DNA of 64,000 nucleotides from Paraburkholderia eburnea (GTDB taxonomy: Bacteria; Pseudomonadota; Gammaproteobacteria; Burkholderiales; Burkholderiaceae). The notes under the pieces are model-generated. The model was not told the origin of the DNA and searched no databases. It worked only from the letters and a program-made list of their open reading frames with translations. The stretch lies in the NCBI RefSeq assembly GCF_002917095.1, contig NZ_PQGA01000005.1:1-64000 (forward strand), written 5' to 3'. Position 1 is the first letter of the stretch, and each line of letters begins with the position of its first letter. The translations under genes and the position numbers were made by a program. Positions 8,946-17,934 of this stretch are shown one piece after another.

Positions 8946-9449
8946 TTAGACCGCGTAGGTCTTGTCGTTCTTCGTCAGGCTCCATGCGCCCTGAGCGTTA
9001 CCGCCCTGGTTGCCGCCGATCTTCTGCTGCGTGTACTTCCACTGCACGGCAGCGTACTTGAGCGAGAACGCTTCGCTCGGCAGGCCTTCGCCCACCACGG
9101 ACGGCGTGATGCTCGAAATGATCACGTACTTGAGCTTGACTTCGAGGTACTTGATGCGATTTCCTTCACCGTCCGAACGCATGAAGTCGATGGTGACTTC
9201 GTCGAACGTCGTGCCGCCCGACGCGTGCTGATACAGCAGCGGGCTGACGACGTCGATGTCCTTGGTGAAACGCATGTCGGCGTGCTCGCAACGCTCGGCC
9301 GTATGACCGCCTGCCGTCGAAGCCGTTGCCGAACGCGGCTGGAGAATCGAGTGATTCCACGAATCGATTTCGATCCAGTTCGCGTGGTCCTTATCCTGCG
9401 ACTCGCCCTTGATCGCAGGATTACCGAATTTTAGGTAGATGTCCTTCAT
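8946..9449 (-). CDS. hcp: Type VI secretion tube protein Hcp (TssD)
   Basis: A 167-residue Hcp-family protein. The N-terminus MKDIYLKFGNPAIKGESQDK, the IEIDSWNHSI segment and the beta-rich core with EVKLKYVIISSI match Hcp, whose hexameric rings stack into the inner tube and carry small effectors. The start at 9449 has GGGGAG at suitable spacing; an upstream in-frame extension of 26 residues is unlike the family. A 247-bp gap separates it from tssC and a terminator-like stem-loop follows it, both consistent with separate tuning of Hcp levels. Confidence 0.96.
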   Translation of the reverse strand: MKDIYLKFGNPAIKGESQDKDHANWIEIDSWNHSILQPRSATASTAGGHTAERCEHADMRFTKDIDVVSPLLYQHASGGTTFDEVTIDFMRSDGEGNRIKYLEVKLKYVIISSITPSVVGEGLPSEAFSLKYAAVQWKYTQQKIGGNQGGNAQGAWSLTKNDKTYAV

Positions 9450-9696
9450 AACGTATCGCTCCCCATAGAGGTGGTGTGTACGGCGGTGACAGCGCGATGA
9501 CTGCCCGCCAGATGGACCGCAACTCAAGCGCCGGGCCCGGATACCGTCGGAGCCCGCACTGGATGCGTCAGGCGGCGCGAGTCACGACATGAATCACGAC
9601 GGTTGACCCACGCGGCCTGTCTGTGCAGCTCCAGGGCATTACTGTGTTACGCAACGCCCCGCTGCAACGATTACGGTTACACGGAAGACAGCCGCT

Positions 9697-11193
9697 TTAC
9701 GAGCCGGCCGGCTTCGGCAGATCCGCCACGAGACGCAGCGAGATCGACAGTTCGTCGAGCTGGAAGTGCGGACGCAGGAACGCAACCGACCGGTAAGAAC
9801 CTGGACGGCCCGGAATCTCCGCGACCTGGATCGAGGCTTCGCGCAGCGGAAACTGCGCCTTTTGTTCCTGGCTCGCGTTGTCGTCCAGCAGCACGTACTG
9901 CGAGATCCAGCGATTCAGGAACACCTCGACGTTCTGTGCCGAAGCGAAGCTGCCGATCTTGTCGCGCATCATCGCCTTCAGGTAATGCGCCACGCGCGAA
10001 ACCGAGAAGATGTACTGCAGTTGCGCGGAAAGCACGGCATTCGCATTGGCACTGTCGGTGCTGTATTTCTTGGCCTTTTGCACCGATTGCGCGGCGAAGA
10101 ACGCAGCGTAGTCGGAGTTCTTGCAATGCACGAGCGGAATGAAGCCGAGGTCGCTCAGCTCTTTTTCGCGGCGATCCGTGATGGCGATTTCGGTCGGGCA
10201 CTTGAGCGCGATTTCGCCATCGTCGGTCTTGAAGGTGTGCGTCGGCAGGTCTTCCACGAGACCGCCGCCTTCCACGCCGCGAATCGCCGCGCACCAGCCG
10301 AAGTCGTCGAACGCCGCCGTCAGGCGCGCCGCGAAGGCCCACGCAGCATTGCACCAGAGGTACTTGCTGTGATCGGTGCCGTCGACGTCCTCGACGAAAT
10401 TGAAGCCTTCCGCCGTCGCGCCGTCTTTCGGATTGAATGGCAGACGACCGAGAAAACGCGGCAGCGTGAGACCGACATAACGCGAATCTTCCGAATCGCG
10501 GAACGACTTCCACTTCGTATATTCGACGGTGTCGAACACCTTGCCCAGATCGCGCGGTTTGCCGAGATCGGCAAACGATTCGAGGCCCATCAGTTCCGGC
10601 GACGCCGAAGCGATGAACGGCGCGTGCGCAGCGGCGGCGACATGCGACATCTGTTCGATGAAGTACATGTCTTCGGGCTGACGCGTGATTTCGTAATCGC
10701 CGATCAGCGTACCAAACGGCGCGCCGCCGAAGGTGCCGAATTCTTCTTCATAGACCTTCTTGAAGAGCGCGCTCTGATCGAATTCGACCGCGTTCTTGAA
10801 GTCGCGCACGACATCGCGCTTGGGCGCATGCAGCGCCTTGATCTTGATGGTCTGGCCGGTATTGCTTTCCTTGCACAGATAATCGAGTCCGCGCCACGTG
10901 CCTTCCAGGCGCTGGAATTCCGGTGCATGCATCACGGCGCTCAATTGCGCCGAAATCAGCCGATCGAGCTCGGCCACGCGCGCATCGATGGTCGCGGAAA
11001 GATTGCTCGATACGATCACCGTGCCGTCGAGTACTTGATGCACGAGTTCGCCGATCAGGTCCTTGGCGCGCGCGTGCTCCGAATCGGACTTCGCGACCTT
11101 GCTCTTTTCGACGATATCGTCGAGCAGCGAGGACGATTCGGACTGCGTGTCGTCGAACGCCGCACTTTGCGCGGCTGCAGTTTGCTGGTTCAT
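9697..11193 (-). CDS. tssC: Type VI secretion sheath large subunit TssC (VipB)
   Basis: A 498-residue EvpB/VipB-family protein. Key features are the EGTWRGLDYLC segment near residue 95, the FGTLIGDYEI segment, and the conserved C-terminal half with CPTEIAITDRREKELSDLGF. With TssB it forms the contractile sheath around the Hcp tube. It starts 12 bp after the tssB stop codon, as usual for this co-translated pair. Confidence 0.96.
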   Translation of the reverse strand: MNQQTAAAQSAAFDDTQSESSSLLDDIVEKSKVAKSDSEHARAKDLIGELVHQVLDGTVIVSSNLSATIDARVAELDRLISAQLSAVMHAPEFQRLEGTWRGLDYLCKESNTGQTIKIKALHAPKRDVVRDFKNAVEFDQSALFKKVYEEEFGTFGGAPFGTLIGDYEITRQPEDMYFIEQMSHVAAAAHAPFIASASPELMGLESFADLGKPRDLGKVFDTVEYTKWKSFRDSEDSRYVGLTLPRFLGRLPFNPKDGATAEGFNFVEDVDGTDHSKYLWCNAAWAFAARLTAAFDDFGWCAAIRGVEGGGLVEDLPTHTFKTDDGEIALKCPTEIAITDRREKELSDLGFIPLVHCKNSDYAAFFAAQSVQKAKKYSTDSANANAVLSAQLQYIFSVSRVAHYLKAMMRDKIGSFASAQNVEVFLNRWISQYVLLDDNASQEQKAQFPLREASIQVAEIPGRPGSYRSVAFLRPHFQLDELSISLRLVADLPKPAGS

Positions 11194-11205
11194 GTGGTGC
11201 CCGCC

Positions 11206-11763
11206 TCAGTCGCCCTTGGGTTCGTCGTCAGACTGACGTGCAGCCGGCTCGTTTGTGGACGATCCGGCGCGCGTGCCGCCCGCGAGCGTCTGCAAGTGTT
11301 GCGTATTCGAGAGCACTTCGCTCAGCAGGTCTTCGAGCTTGTCGTTGCCCGCAAGCTTGTTACGCAGATCGGCGAGCTTCGAGCGCGCTTCCAGCAGGCG
11401 GCGCAGCGGCTCGACCTGGGACACGACTTCGTCCGGGCTGAAGTCGGCCATCGACTTGAAACGCAGATCGACGGCGAACTTACCGCCCTCCGGGCTCAGG
11501 CGGTTTTCCACCTGAAACGCGGCGCGTGGCTCGATGCCTTTCATCACGTCGTCGAAGTTATCGCGATCGATATTGATGAACTTGCGCTCACGCAGCTTGG
11601 GCTGCTCGATTTCCGATTGACCGGCCAGATCGCCCATCACCCCGACGACGAACGGCAGTTCCTTCACTTCGATCGCATCGCCGAGCTCGACCTCGTAGGT
11701 CAACTGCACGCGTGGCGGACGCACTTTCTGCAAGCGCTTCTGGATGCTTTCTTTCTTTGCCAT
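11206..11763 (-). CDS. tssB: Type VI secretion sheath small subunit TssB (VipA)
   Basis: A 185-residue VipA/ImpB-family protein. The N-terminal QKRLQKVRPPRVQLTYEVE and the FINIDRDNFDDVMKGIEPR segment are typical. It pairs with TssC to form sheath heterodimers that ClpV extracts after contraction. GGGAG precedes the ATG. The C-terminal tail, rich in Ala, Ser and Asp, is variable in the family. Confidence 0.96.
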   Translation of the reverse strand: MAKKESIQKRLQKVRPPRVQLTYEVELGDAIEVKELPFVVGVMGDLAGQSEIEQPKLRERKFINIDRDNFDDVMKGIEPRAAFQVENRLSPEGGKFAVDLRFKSMADFSPDEVVSQVEPLRRLLEARSKLADLRNKLAGNDKLEDLLSEVLSNTQHLQTLAGGTRAGSSTNEPAARQSDDEPKGD

Positions 11764-11844
11764 CGTCGGCTCCCGGCTTCTTGTTATCGACTGATACTAC
11801 GTAGCGGTGTGGATCGGCGCCGCCGCTCAACGTGCTTGACGGAT

Positions 11845-12504
11845 TTAGCGCAGTGCGCTGAACGGATCCGCGCCGTTGCCCGCGGCCTTGGCCGGCGCCG
11901 TTGCTGCGGGCGTCGGCGTGGCGGGCGTGGCCGGCGCTGCGGCCGCTGCCGTATCGGCGGCTTCCTGCGCCTTTGCCTTCGCGACACGCTTGATATAACG
12001 CGGCTTCTTGCCCGACACCTTCTTCTGCTCGGGCGGGAACAACGAATCTTCGCCGAGCGTGTCGCGCAACTGCTTCGCGAGCGCCTGCGCATCCGACTTC
12101 GCATCGCCTTGCAGCGATGCGTCCTGACGCAGTTCGCCAAGCGATTCCGTCGCCACGCGCAGACCCGCCACCGCGAGCACGCTCTTCGCGCCGCGATCGG
12201 TCTGATCGCGCTGCAGCGCTTCCTGCGCCGCGACGATCGCCTGACCATAGTGTTGTTGCTGGAACTGGATCTGCGCGATGCGCGACCACGGTTCCTCACG
12301 CGTCGGATCGGCGGCCGCGAGTTTCTGATAGGCCTGGATAGCGTCATCCTGATTACCCGCCTTCGACTGCGCATCCGCGTCGGCGAGCGCTTTATTGAAT
12401 GCGTCCGGCGATGCGGAAAGCGCGTTTGGCGGCGTGGTACAACCTGCCATTACGCCGCAAGCGATCACAGCTCCCGTGAGCATCGAAAAGACCCGCTTTT
12501 TCAT
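11845..12504 (-). CDS. TPR-containing lipoprotein at the head of the T6SS operon
   Basis: A 219-residue exported protein with an N-terminal lipobox ending in MAGC (Cys 21), then tetratricopeptide-like helices (about residues 40-125, with NQDDAIQAYQKLAAADPTREEPWSRIAQ) and an Ala/Pro/Thr-rich C-terminal tail. It is the first gene of the leftward T6SS arm and sits 81 bp before tssB. Comparable small TPR lipoproteins lie next to tssB in Burkholderia T6SS loci, so a role in assembly or peptidoglycan anchoring is plausible, but no function can be read directly. The lipobox and TPR pattern are seen in the sequence; the T6SS link is from position. Confidence 0.8.
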   Translation of the reverse strand: MKKRVFSMLTGAVIACGVMAGCTTPPNALSASPDAFNKALADADAQSKAGNQDDAIQAYQKLAAADPTREEPWSRIAQIQFQQQHYGQAIVAAQEALQRDQTDRGAKSVLAVAGLRVATESLGELRQDASLQGDAKSDAQALAKQLRDTLGEDSLFPPEQKKVSGKKPRYIKRVAKAKAQEAADTAAAAAPATPATPTPAATAPAKAAGNGADPFSALR

Positions 12505-12578
12505 CGTTCTTTCACCGCCGTTTGATTTTTAATTCAAGGAGAGAAGCCAGAGTTTTACTTATCCCCCAGCGCGCGGGT

Positions 12579-12607
12579 ATAGTACAGGCCAATTTTCTAT
12601 AATTCAA
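12579..12607 (-). promoter_or_regulatory. Sigma-70-like promoter for the leftward T6SS arm
   Basis: The minus strand carries TTGAAT, 17 bases, then TACTAT, a good match to the -35/-10 arrangement. Transcription would begin near 12572, giving a leader of about 70 nt before the lipoprotein gene. No convincing sigma-54 promoter (GG-N10-GC) was found in the intergenic region. Confidence 0.5.
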
Positions 12608-12842
12608 CTGGGTTTGAAAAGGCAAAGAAAGAAAAAAAGCGGCTAAGTGGAAGCGTAGAAGCATCCGGCAGGCGTTTTTGCGGAAAATAAGGAATTTTTT
12701 CCGGAAAACCTGATTGGATCCGCATTGAAGGAAGCAAAGTTTTCCGTATTTTATTAAAGCGAGCTTCACGGGGATAATGCTCACGCAATGCGATTCGCAT
12801 TTCCCGTGACCCTGCGTATTTAACAAAGCTGGAGAGTCGGGC
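12608..12842. other. Intergenic region between the divergent T6SS arms, with an imperfect inverted repeat
   Basis: This AT-rich stretch separates the lipoprotein gene from tssJ. On the plus strand TTGAAG (12725-12730) and TATTTT (12747-12752) with a 16-base spacer form a possible weak promoter for tssJ. Further on, TCACGGG (12766-12772) pairs with CCCGTGA (12803-12809), and inside it ATGCGATTCGCAT (12788-12800) is a perfect palindrome. These could be a regulator site or a leader hairpin. Confidence 0.45.
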
Positions 12843-13487
12843 TTGAGGCCCGCGATAAAAATGACTGCGCGCATTATTCAAATCGCATCGACCACGGCCA
12901 TGCTTTGTGCCAGCGCCGCCTTGCTGGGCGGATGTGCCGCGGCGGTGCCCGCACTCGGCAGCGCCGCGTCGGCCGCCCTGCAAATCGTGGGCATCGGCAA
13001 GCCCGATGTACCGGACGCGCAAAAGCCGCCGCGCGATCTGGGCATCACGCTGTACGCCGCGCGCAACCTCAATGCAGCCACGGACAACAAGCCGCTCGCG
13101 TTAGTGGTGCGCCTCTATGCGCTCAAGGATCCCACGTCATTCCAGCAGGCGCCGTTCGACACGTTCACCGACCCGGCCAAGGAAAAAACCACGCTTGGCG
13201 CGGACTTGCTGAGCGTGCGCGAAATCACGCTGATTCCGGGGCAGCGTTATAACGCCACGGAAAAAGTCTCGCGTGAAGCACAGGCTTTCGGTATCGTCGC
13301 GCTCTTTAGAGATCCGGCAATGCAGCGCTGGAAATTCGCTTTCGATCCTGCGAAATCGGAAAAGTCCGGCATAATGGTTGGACTGCACAACTGTGCCATG
13401 ACGGTGACGAGCGGCACGGTGATCCCGATCGATGCGGCACAAACTGCACAGCCGCTCAATCTGCTTTCGTCGGTATCGTGCGGGTAA
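12843..13487 (+). CDS. tssJ: Type VI secretion outer-membrane lipoprotein TssJ
   Basis: A ~214-residue lipoprotein with signal sequence and lipobox ALLGGC, then a transthyretin-like beta-sandwich typical of TssJ (SciN), recognisable from ITLYAARNLN and the PLALVVRLYALKD segment. TssJ anchors the TssL-TssM complex to the outer membrane. Two starts are possible: TTG at 12843 with GGAGAG six bases upstream, or ATG at 12861 with a poorly spaced GAGG. The better ribosome binding site favours the TTG, but both give a functional signal peptide. It begins the rightward T6SS arm. Confidence 0.9.
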   Translation: MRPAIKMTARIIQIASTTAMLCASAALLGGCAAAVPALGSAASAALQIVGIGKPDVPDAQKPPRDLGITLYAARNLNAATDNKPLALVVRLYALKDPTSFQQAPFDTFTDPAKEKTTLGADLLSVREITLIPGQRYNATEKVSREAQAFGIVALFRDPAMQRWKFAFDPAKSEKSGIMVGLHNCAMTVTSGTVIPIDAAQTAQPLNLLSSVSCG

Positions 13488-13652
13488 TGGCCGGACTATG
13501 ATTGCTCTCTATACGCAATATAAAACGGGCCAGAAGCAACACCCTACACATGCAATAAAGCAAAACAGGCAGCAAACCGGACCTCTTCAACCAACCATCC
13601 AGTCCGCCGGCAAGAATGGCGAGACCCGATCGACGCATAACGCTGAATCATC

Positions 13653-14999
13653 ATGAGCTATTCCTCGAAAGTGCTTTGGGGGGAAGGTCTGTTTCTCAGG
13701 CCTCAGCACTTCCAGCGGCAAGACGCCTATCACGAAGCCCGGCTCTTCGAATCGATCCAGGCGATCCAGCCATATAACTGGGGCGTGCGTTCGATCCGCA
13801 TCGATCACGATTCGCTCGGCAGCAATATCCTGCGCCTGAGCGAACTCTCGCTGGTGTTCCCCGACGGCACGCTCTACTCCGCGCCGCAAGCGGACGACCT
13901 GCCGCCGCCGGTCGCGCTCGACGCGCTGCCCGAAGGCATCAACGAATTCACGTTCTATCTCGCGTTGCATCAGGTGCGCGAAAACGGCTCGAATTACGCA
14001 AGCGACCGCAATGAGGGGTTTGTCGCGCGCTATGTGAGCGAACAGGCGAGCGTGCCCGATCACTATACGGATGCGGCGCTTGCCGACGTCACCTTCCTCA
14101 AGAACAATGTGAAGCTCGTCGCGCATACCGAGCCGCGCGATCAACTGCTGTCGGTGCCGGTCGTGCGCGTGCGCCGCACGGCGTCCTCGGGTTTCGAGGC
14201 CGACGAAAGCTTCGTGCCGCCAAGCCTTGCGATCGAGGCTTCGCCGCTATTGCATCAGCGCCTGCGCCGCCTGATCGACGCCTTGCAGGCGAAAGTGAAC
14301 GCGCTCTACGGTTTCCATCGCGAGCCGACCAAGAACATCATCGAATTCCGCTCGGGCGACATCGCGTCGTTCTGGCTGCTGCATACGGCCAGTGGCGCGT
14401 TCGCGACGCTTGCACATCTGTATCAGCATTCGGCGCTGCATCCTGAACGGCTTTATCAGGAGCTGCTGCGTCTCGCGGGTCAATTGCTGACGTTCTCGAA
14501 GAGCCACACGCTCGCCGATCTGCCCGCCTATCGTCACGACGATCCGGGGCCGGGCTTCGCGCGTCTGGACGCGATCCTGCGCGACTTGCTGGAGACGGTG
14601 ATCTCGACGCAGTACTTCGCCATTGCGCTGGAAGAAGTGCGCGCGTCGTTCCATATCGGCCGGCTCGATTCCGGCAAGATCGACGAAAAAACCACCTTCT
14701 ATCTGGCCGTGTCCGCCGACATGCAAGCCGTCGATCTGGTCGAAGCCGTGCCCGCCCGCTTCAAGGTGGGCGCGCCCGACGACGTCGACAAACTGGTGCT
14801 CTCCGCCATGCCGGGCGTGCGCCTCGTCTACACGCCGCAAGTGCCGCCGGCCATTCCGGTGCGTCCCGGCGCGTGCTATTTCGCGCTGGAATCGCGCAGC
14901 GCGCTCTATGAGCGCATGATCCAGGCGCAGTCGGCGATGGTGTATACGCCCTCGGGCATCAACGATCTCAAACTCGAACTGATTGCGGTGACGTCATGA
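13653..14999 (+). CDS. tssK: Type VI secretion baseplate adaptor TssK
   Basis: A 448-residue ImpJ/VasE-family protein. The N-terminus MSYSSKVLWGEGLFLRPQHF is diagnostic, as are FYLALHQVRENG and the C-terminal domain. TssK trimers connect the baseplate wedges (TssF, TssG) to the cytoplasmic parts of TssL and TssM. The gene follows tssJ after 165 bp and its stop overlaps the tssL start (ATGA). Confidence 0.96.
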   Translation: MSYSSKVLWGEGLFLRPQHFQRQDAYHEARLFESIQAIQPYNWGVRSIRIDHDSLGSNILRLSELSLVFPDGTLYSAPQADDLPPPVALDALPEGINEFTFYLALHQVRENGSNYASDRNEGFVARYVSEQASVPDHYTDAALADVTFLKNNVKLVAHTEPRDQLLSVPVVRVRRTASSGFEADESFVPPSLAIEASPLLHQRLRRLIDALQAKVNALYGFHREPTKNIIEFRSGDIASFWLLHTASGAFATLAHLYQHSALHPERLYQELLRLAGQLLTFSKSHTLADLPAYRHDDPGPGFARLDAILRDLLETVISTQYFAIALEEVRASFHIGRLDSGKIDEKTTFYLAVSADMQAVDLVEAVPARFKVGAPDDVDKLVLSAMPGVRLVYTPQVPPAIPVRPGACYFALESRSALYERMIQAQSAMVYTPSGINDLKLELIAVTS

Positions 15000-15781
15000 G
15001 CAACGCGCCCTCCCTTTTCGGCGACGCACCGCCGCCGTCCCTCGCGCCGCAAATGCCCGCGAGCGACCCCGCCTATCAGGTGCGTTCGCTGCTCGATCTG
15101 CTCTACGACGGTTTCTTCATGCTGTTTCTGTTGAAGAGCGGCCGCGAGCCCGGCGAAGCCGCCGAATTCAGCGCGCGCGTGCAGCAGTTCCTCGGCGATT
15201 TCGAACGCGGCGCGAAGAAGCTCAACGCGTCCGCCGAAGATGTCTACGCGGCGAAGTTCGCATTCTGCGCGGCGGTGGACGAATCGGTGCTGTCGTCGCG
15301 ATTCAGGATCCGCTCGGACTGGGAACGCCGGCCCTTGCAACTCGCGCTGTTTGGCGAGCAACTGGCGGGCGAGAAGTTCTTCCAGTACCTGGAAGACTGC
15401 CGTGCGCGCGGACCGGCGCGGCTACAATCGCTCGAAGTGTTTCACATGTGCCTGCTGCTGGGTTTCCAGGGCAAATACATGCTCGAAGGACCGGAAAAGC
15501 TCGCCTATCTCACCGCGCGCGTGGGCGACGAAATCTCGCATATCAAGGGCAAACGTGCGCCGTTCGCGCCACATTGGCCACTGCCGGATCAAGTCGCGCA
15601 CCGCCTCAAGCGCGAGGTGCCGCTCTGGAGCATCGGCGCGGTGTTCGCACTCGTGGGCATTCTCGCGTGGACAGGACTCAATACCTGGCTGCGCGACAGC
15701 ACGGTGCGCACGCTCGCGCCTTATACGAATATCGTGAAGCTCGGCCCGCAGTCGGCCAACCTCACGATCTCGCTGCCGTAA
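14996..15781 (+). CDS. tssL: Type VI secretion inner-membrane protein TssL (DotU)
   Basis: A 261-residue DotU-family protein: a cytoplasmic helical domain (about residues 25-205, with VRSLLDLLYDGFFMLFLLK and KFAFCAAVDESVL) followed by one transmembrane helix near 210-230 and a short periplasmic tail. It lacks the C-terminal OmpA-like peptidoglycan-binding domain of longer TssL forms. It normally pairs with TssM, which is not encoded in this window. Start overlaps the tssK stop codon. Confidence 0.94.
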   Translation: MSNAPSLFGDAPPPSLAPQMPASDPAYQVRSLLDLLYDGFFMLFLLKSGREPGEAAEFSARVQQFLGDFERGAKKLNASAEDVYAAKFAFCAAVDESVLSSRFRIRSDWERRPLQLALFGEQLAGEKFFQYLEDCRARGPARLQSLEVFHMCLLLGFQGKYMLEGPEKLAYLTARVGDEISHIKGKRAPFAPHWPLPDQVAHRLKREVPLWSIGAVFALVGILAWTGLNTWLRDSTVRTLAPYTNIVKLGPQSANLTISLP

Positions 15782-15846
15782 TGGTGGGGATAGTTTGGTA
15801 AGCCAGGCGATTGGGTGAGCGCGTGCTTCCCGTGCTCCAGGCACGC

Positions 15847-16893
15847 TCACCCTGTTACTACGCGATCCCGTCCCGTCATCTTTGCGCGATACAGGCTCGC
15901 ATCCGCAAGTTTGAGCCAGGCCGCGTGATCCATCATAGACTCGTCGCATTGCGCGACGCCGACGCTCACCGTACACGGGCATTGTCCGCCCACCTCCTTG
16001 TTTTTCTCCCGCACCGTCGCGACGAAACGCTCGGCGACCGAACGCGCTTCGGCAACCGTCGCGCCAGCCAGCACAACGCCGAACTCCTCGCCGCCATAAC
16101 GCCCGATGCAATCGCTCACGCGGAAATGCTCGCGCAGTAGCATCGCAAACGCGCGCAGCACGGCGTCGCCGGCCTGATGGCCGCGCGTATCGTTGACGAC
16201 CTTGAAGTGGTCGAGATCGAACAGCAGCAGCGACGACGCATAGCACGTCGCGCGGCAGCGCTCGAATTCGTCGGCGAGCAGGATTTCCCATTGCCGCCGG
16301 TTGAGCAGCCCCGTGAGACCGTCGGTGCGGCTCAGGCCTTCGAGCGTGCGAGTCTGTTCCGCGAGCTTCTTCGAAATGCGGTACGTGCTCCAGCCAAGCG
16401 CAAGCGGATAGACGATCAGAAATGGCAGACAAGCGACGATGGTGGGCATGCGCGTGTCGGGCTCGAATGCGAACCCCGGCACGAGCAACCCGGCCGCCAT
16501 CCCCAGCAGATGCGCGGCCACACCGCGCAGGAACAGTTTCAGGCCGCCCGCCGCGATGTTGTCCATGCTGAGCATCACGAGGATCAGCACGCTGGGCAGC
16601 AGATTGAAGCGCATCGCGACGACCCAGAAACCGCCCATCGCCGCATCGATCATCAAATTGAAGCGCTCGCCGCGATACGGCACGACGCAGGCATGTGCGG
16701 CGCGGCGCGCCACGTGCGGCCAGATGAAACCGTGAAAGACCAGCAGCGACCATAGCACCGCGCCGCGCCCCTGCTGTGCGAACACGGAAGCCACGCAAAA
16801 GAAGCCCAGCGCGAGTCCTACCATGCGCAGGCGCCAGATGCGTTCGACGAAACGCCTGCCTTTGCCGGCCATGGGATGCGTACTGGTTTTCAT
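15847..16893 (-). CDS. Membrane diguanylate cyclase (MASE2-GGDEF)
   Basis: A 348-residue protein with an N-terminal MASE2-type membrane region (several hydrophobic helices within about residues 20-170) and a C-terminal GGDEF domain. The active site is YGGEEF (GGEEF near 267-271) and the segment FDLDHFKVVNDTRGHQAGD holds the metal-binding Asp residues. An inhibitory I-site RVSD lies exactly five residues before GGEEF, so product feedback inhibition by cyclic di-GMP is expected. The domain order resembles AdrA/DgcC. It lies tail to tail with tssL, so a T6SS connection is positional only. Confidence 0.92.
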   Translation of the reverse strand: MKTSTHPMAGKGRRFVERIWRLRMVGLALGFFCVASVFAQQGRGAVLWSLLVFHGFIWPHVARRAAHACVVPYRGERFNLMIDAAMGGFWVVAMRFNLLPSVLILVMLSMDNIAAGGLKLFLRGVAAHLLGMAAGLLVPGFAFEPDTRMPTIVACLPFLIVYPLALGWSTYRISKKLAEQTRTLEGLSRTDGLTGLLNRRQWEILLADEFERCRATCYASSLLLFDLDHFKVVNDTRGHQAGDAVLRAFAMLLREHFRVSDCIGRYGGEEFGVVLAGATVAEARSVAERFVATVREKNKEVGGQCPCTVSVGVAQCDESMMDHAAWLKLADASLYRAKMTGRDRVVTG

Positions 16894-17303
16894 GCCTGGA
16901 TCGAATCCTGCCGGGTTGTGCTGATGCGTCCTGACGCATTCAGTTATTCAGCCCTGCTCATCTTGCCGCGCCCGCTGCGCGGTATGAAGGCGGGAAAGCG
17001 GCCATGGTGCCATTGCCTGCGCCATGCGTAACGGCCTTTTCATAACCCTCTTTAAAACTCTCTTTAAATCCCTTTCCAGAACATGTGGCGCGCATATGAC
17101 AGCGCGATGAAACTCCCGCCAGCCGCGCGCATGGCGCCGTCTTCTTACCAACCGTTACAGACGCGACGCCACGGTTGCACCTGTACACGCATTCACTTTC
17201 TAGAATTCTTCAGACCGTTGCGCGGCAAACCGGCAAACGGTCATGCCGTTGCTTCGGGCATCGATAACCATCGCGTGGAATCTCACGCAGAACAGGAGTT
17301 CCT
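16894..17303. other. Intergenic region, no gene recognised
   Basis: This 410-bp region lies between two divergently transcribed genes. It contains the imperfect direct repeat CTCTTTAAA (around 17047-17072) and the short AT-rich stretch CTTTCTAGAATTC before the DUF4142 gene, which may hold its promoter. No coding or RNA gene is apparent. Confidence 0.4.
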
Positions 17304-17870
17304 ATGACTCGCCTCTCGCTTTCAACGCTTCTTTCAACGCTTGCCAGTGCTTGCGCCGTTGGTCTACTTTCGCTCTCGACGAGCGCCCATGCGCAGACCG
17401 CCGCTGCGGCAGCGTCCGCATCCGCGCCGGAACTGCACGCCGCCGACAAGACCTTCGTGTCGGACGGCACGCAAACCGTCGCGACCCAGCGCGACGCCGC
17501 CCGAATCGCCGACTCGCGTTCGACCGACAGCGAAGTGAAGGCCTTCGCGGAACAACTCGTCGCCGACTATTCGAAGCTTTCGGATTCGATGCGCGCCGCC
17601 AGCCCGCGTGGTGTCGATGTGCCGCGCAACGATCCCGACACCGCCGTGATCGACGGCATCAAGAACCTGCGCGGCGCCGATTTCGACAAGGCCTATATCG
17701 AACAGGTCGCGTTGGGCGGCCAGCAGAAAACGCTCTCGGCATTCCAGGCGGAAATCGCCTCGGGCCGCGACGCGGACCTCAAGAAAGCCGCCAGCGCTGG
17801 TCTTCCCGTGATCCAGGCCGATATCGCCAAGGCAAAGGAACTAGCCCAGCGCAAGCACCTCGCGGGCTGA
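17304..17870 (+). CDS. DUF4142 family exported protein
   Basis: A 188-residue protein with a signal peptide ending near AHAQ (about residue 31), followed by a mainly helical domain with ARIADSRSTDSEVKAFAEQL and the DKAYIEQ segment typical of DUF4142. Members are predicted periplasmic, ferritin-like four-helix proteins of unknown function. AGGAG precedes the ATG. It is monocistronic and convergent with the next gene. Confidence 0.85.
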   Translation: MTRLSLSTLLSTLASACAVGLLSLSTSAHAQTAAAAASASAPELHAADKTFVSDGTQTVATQRDAARIADSRSTDSEVKAFAEQLVADYSKLSDSMRAASPRGVDVPRNDPDTAVIDGIKNLRGADFDKAYIEQVALGGQQKTLSAFQAEIASGRDADLKKAASAGLPVIQADIAKAKELAQRKHLAG

Positions 17871-17934
17871 ACAGGCTGACCGAAGACGCCGATGGCGGGG
17901 CGCGGCGCCTGAACGGCCCGCGCCCGTGGCGCTT

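Noticed and set aside
9766..12525. A 919-codon open frame on the plus strand opposite tssC, tssB and the TPR lipoprotein gene
   Set aside because: It is antisense to three clearly identified genes, is Arg-rich, and has no recognisable domain; long antisense open frames are expected in GC-rich DNA.
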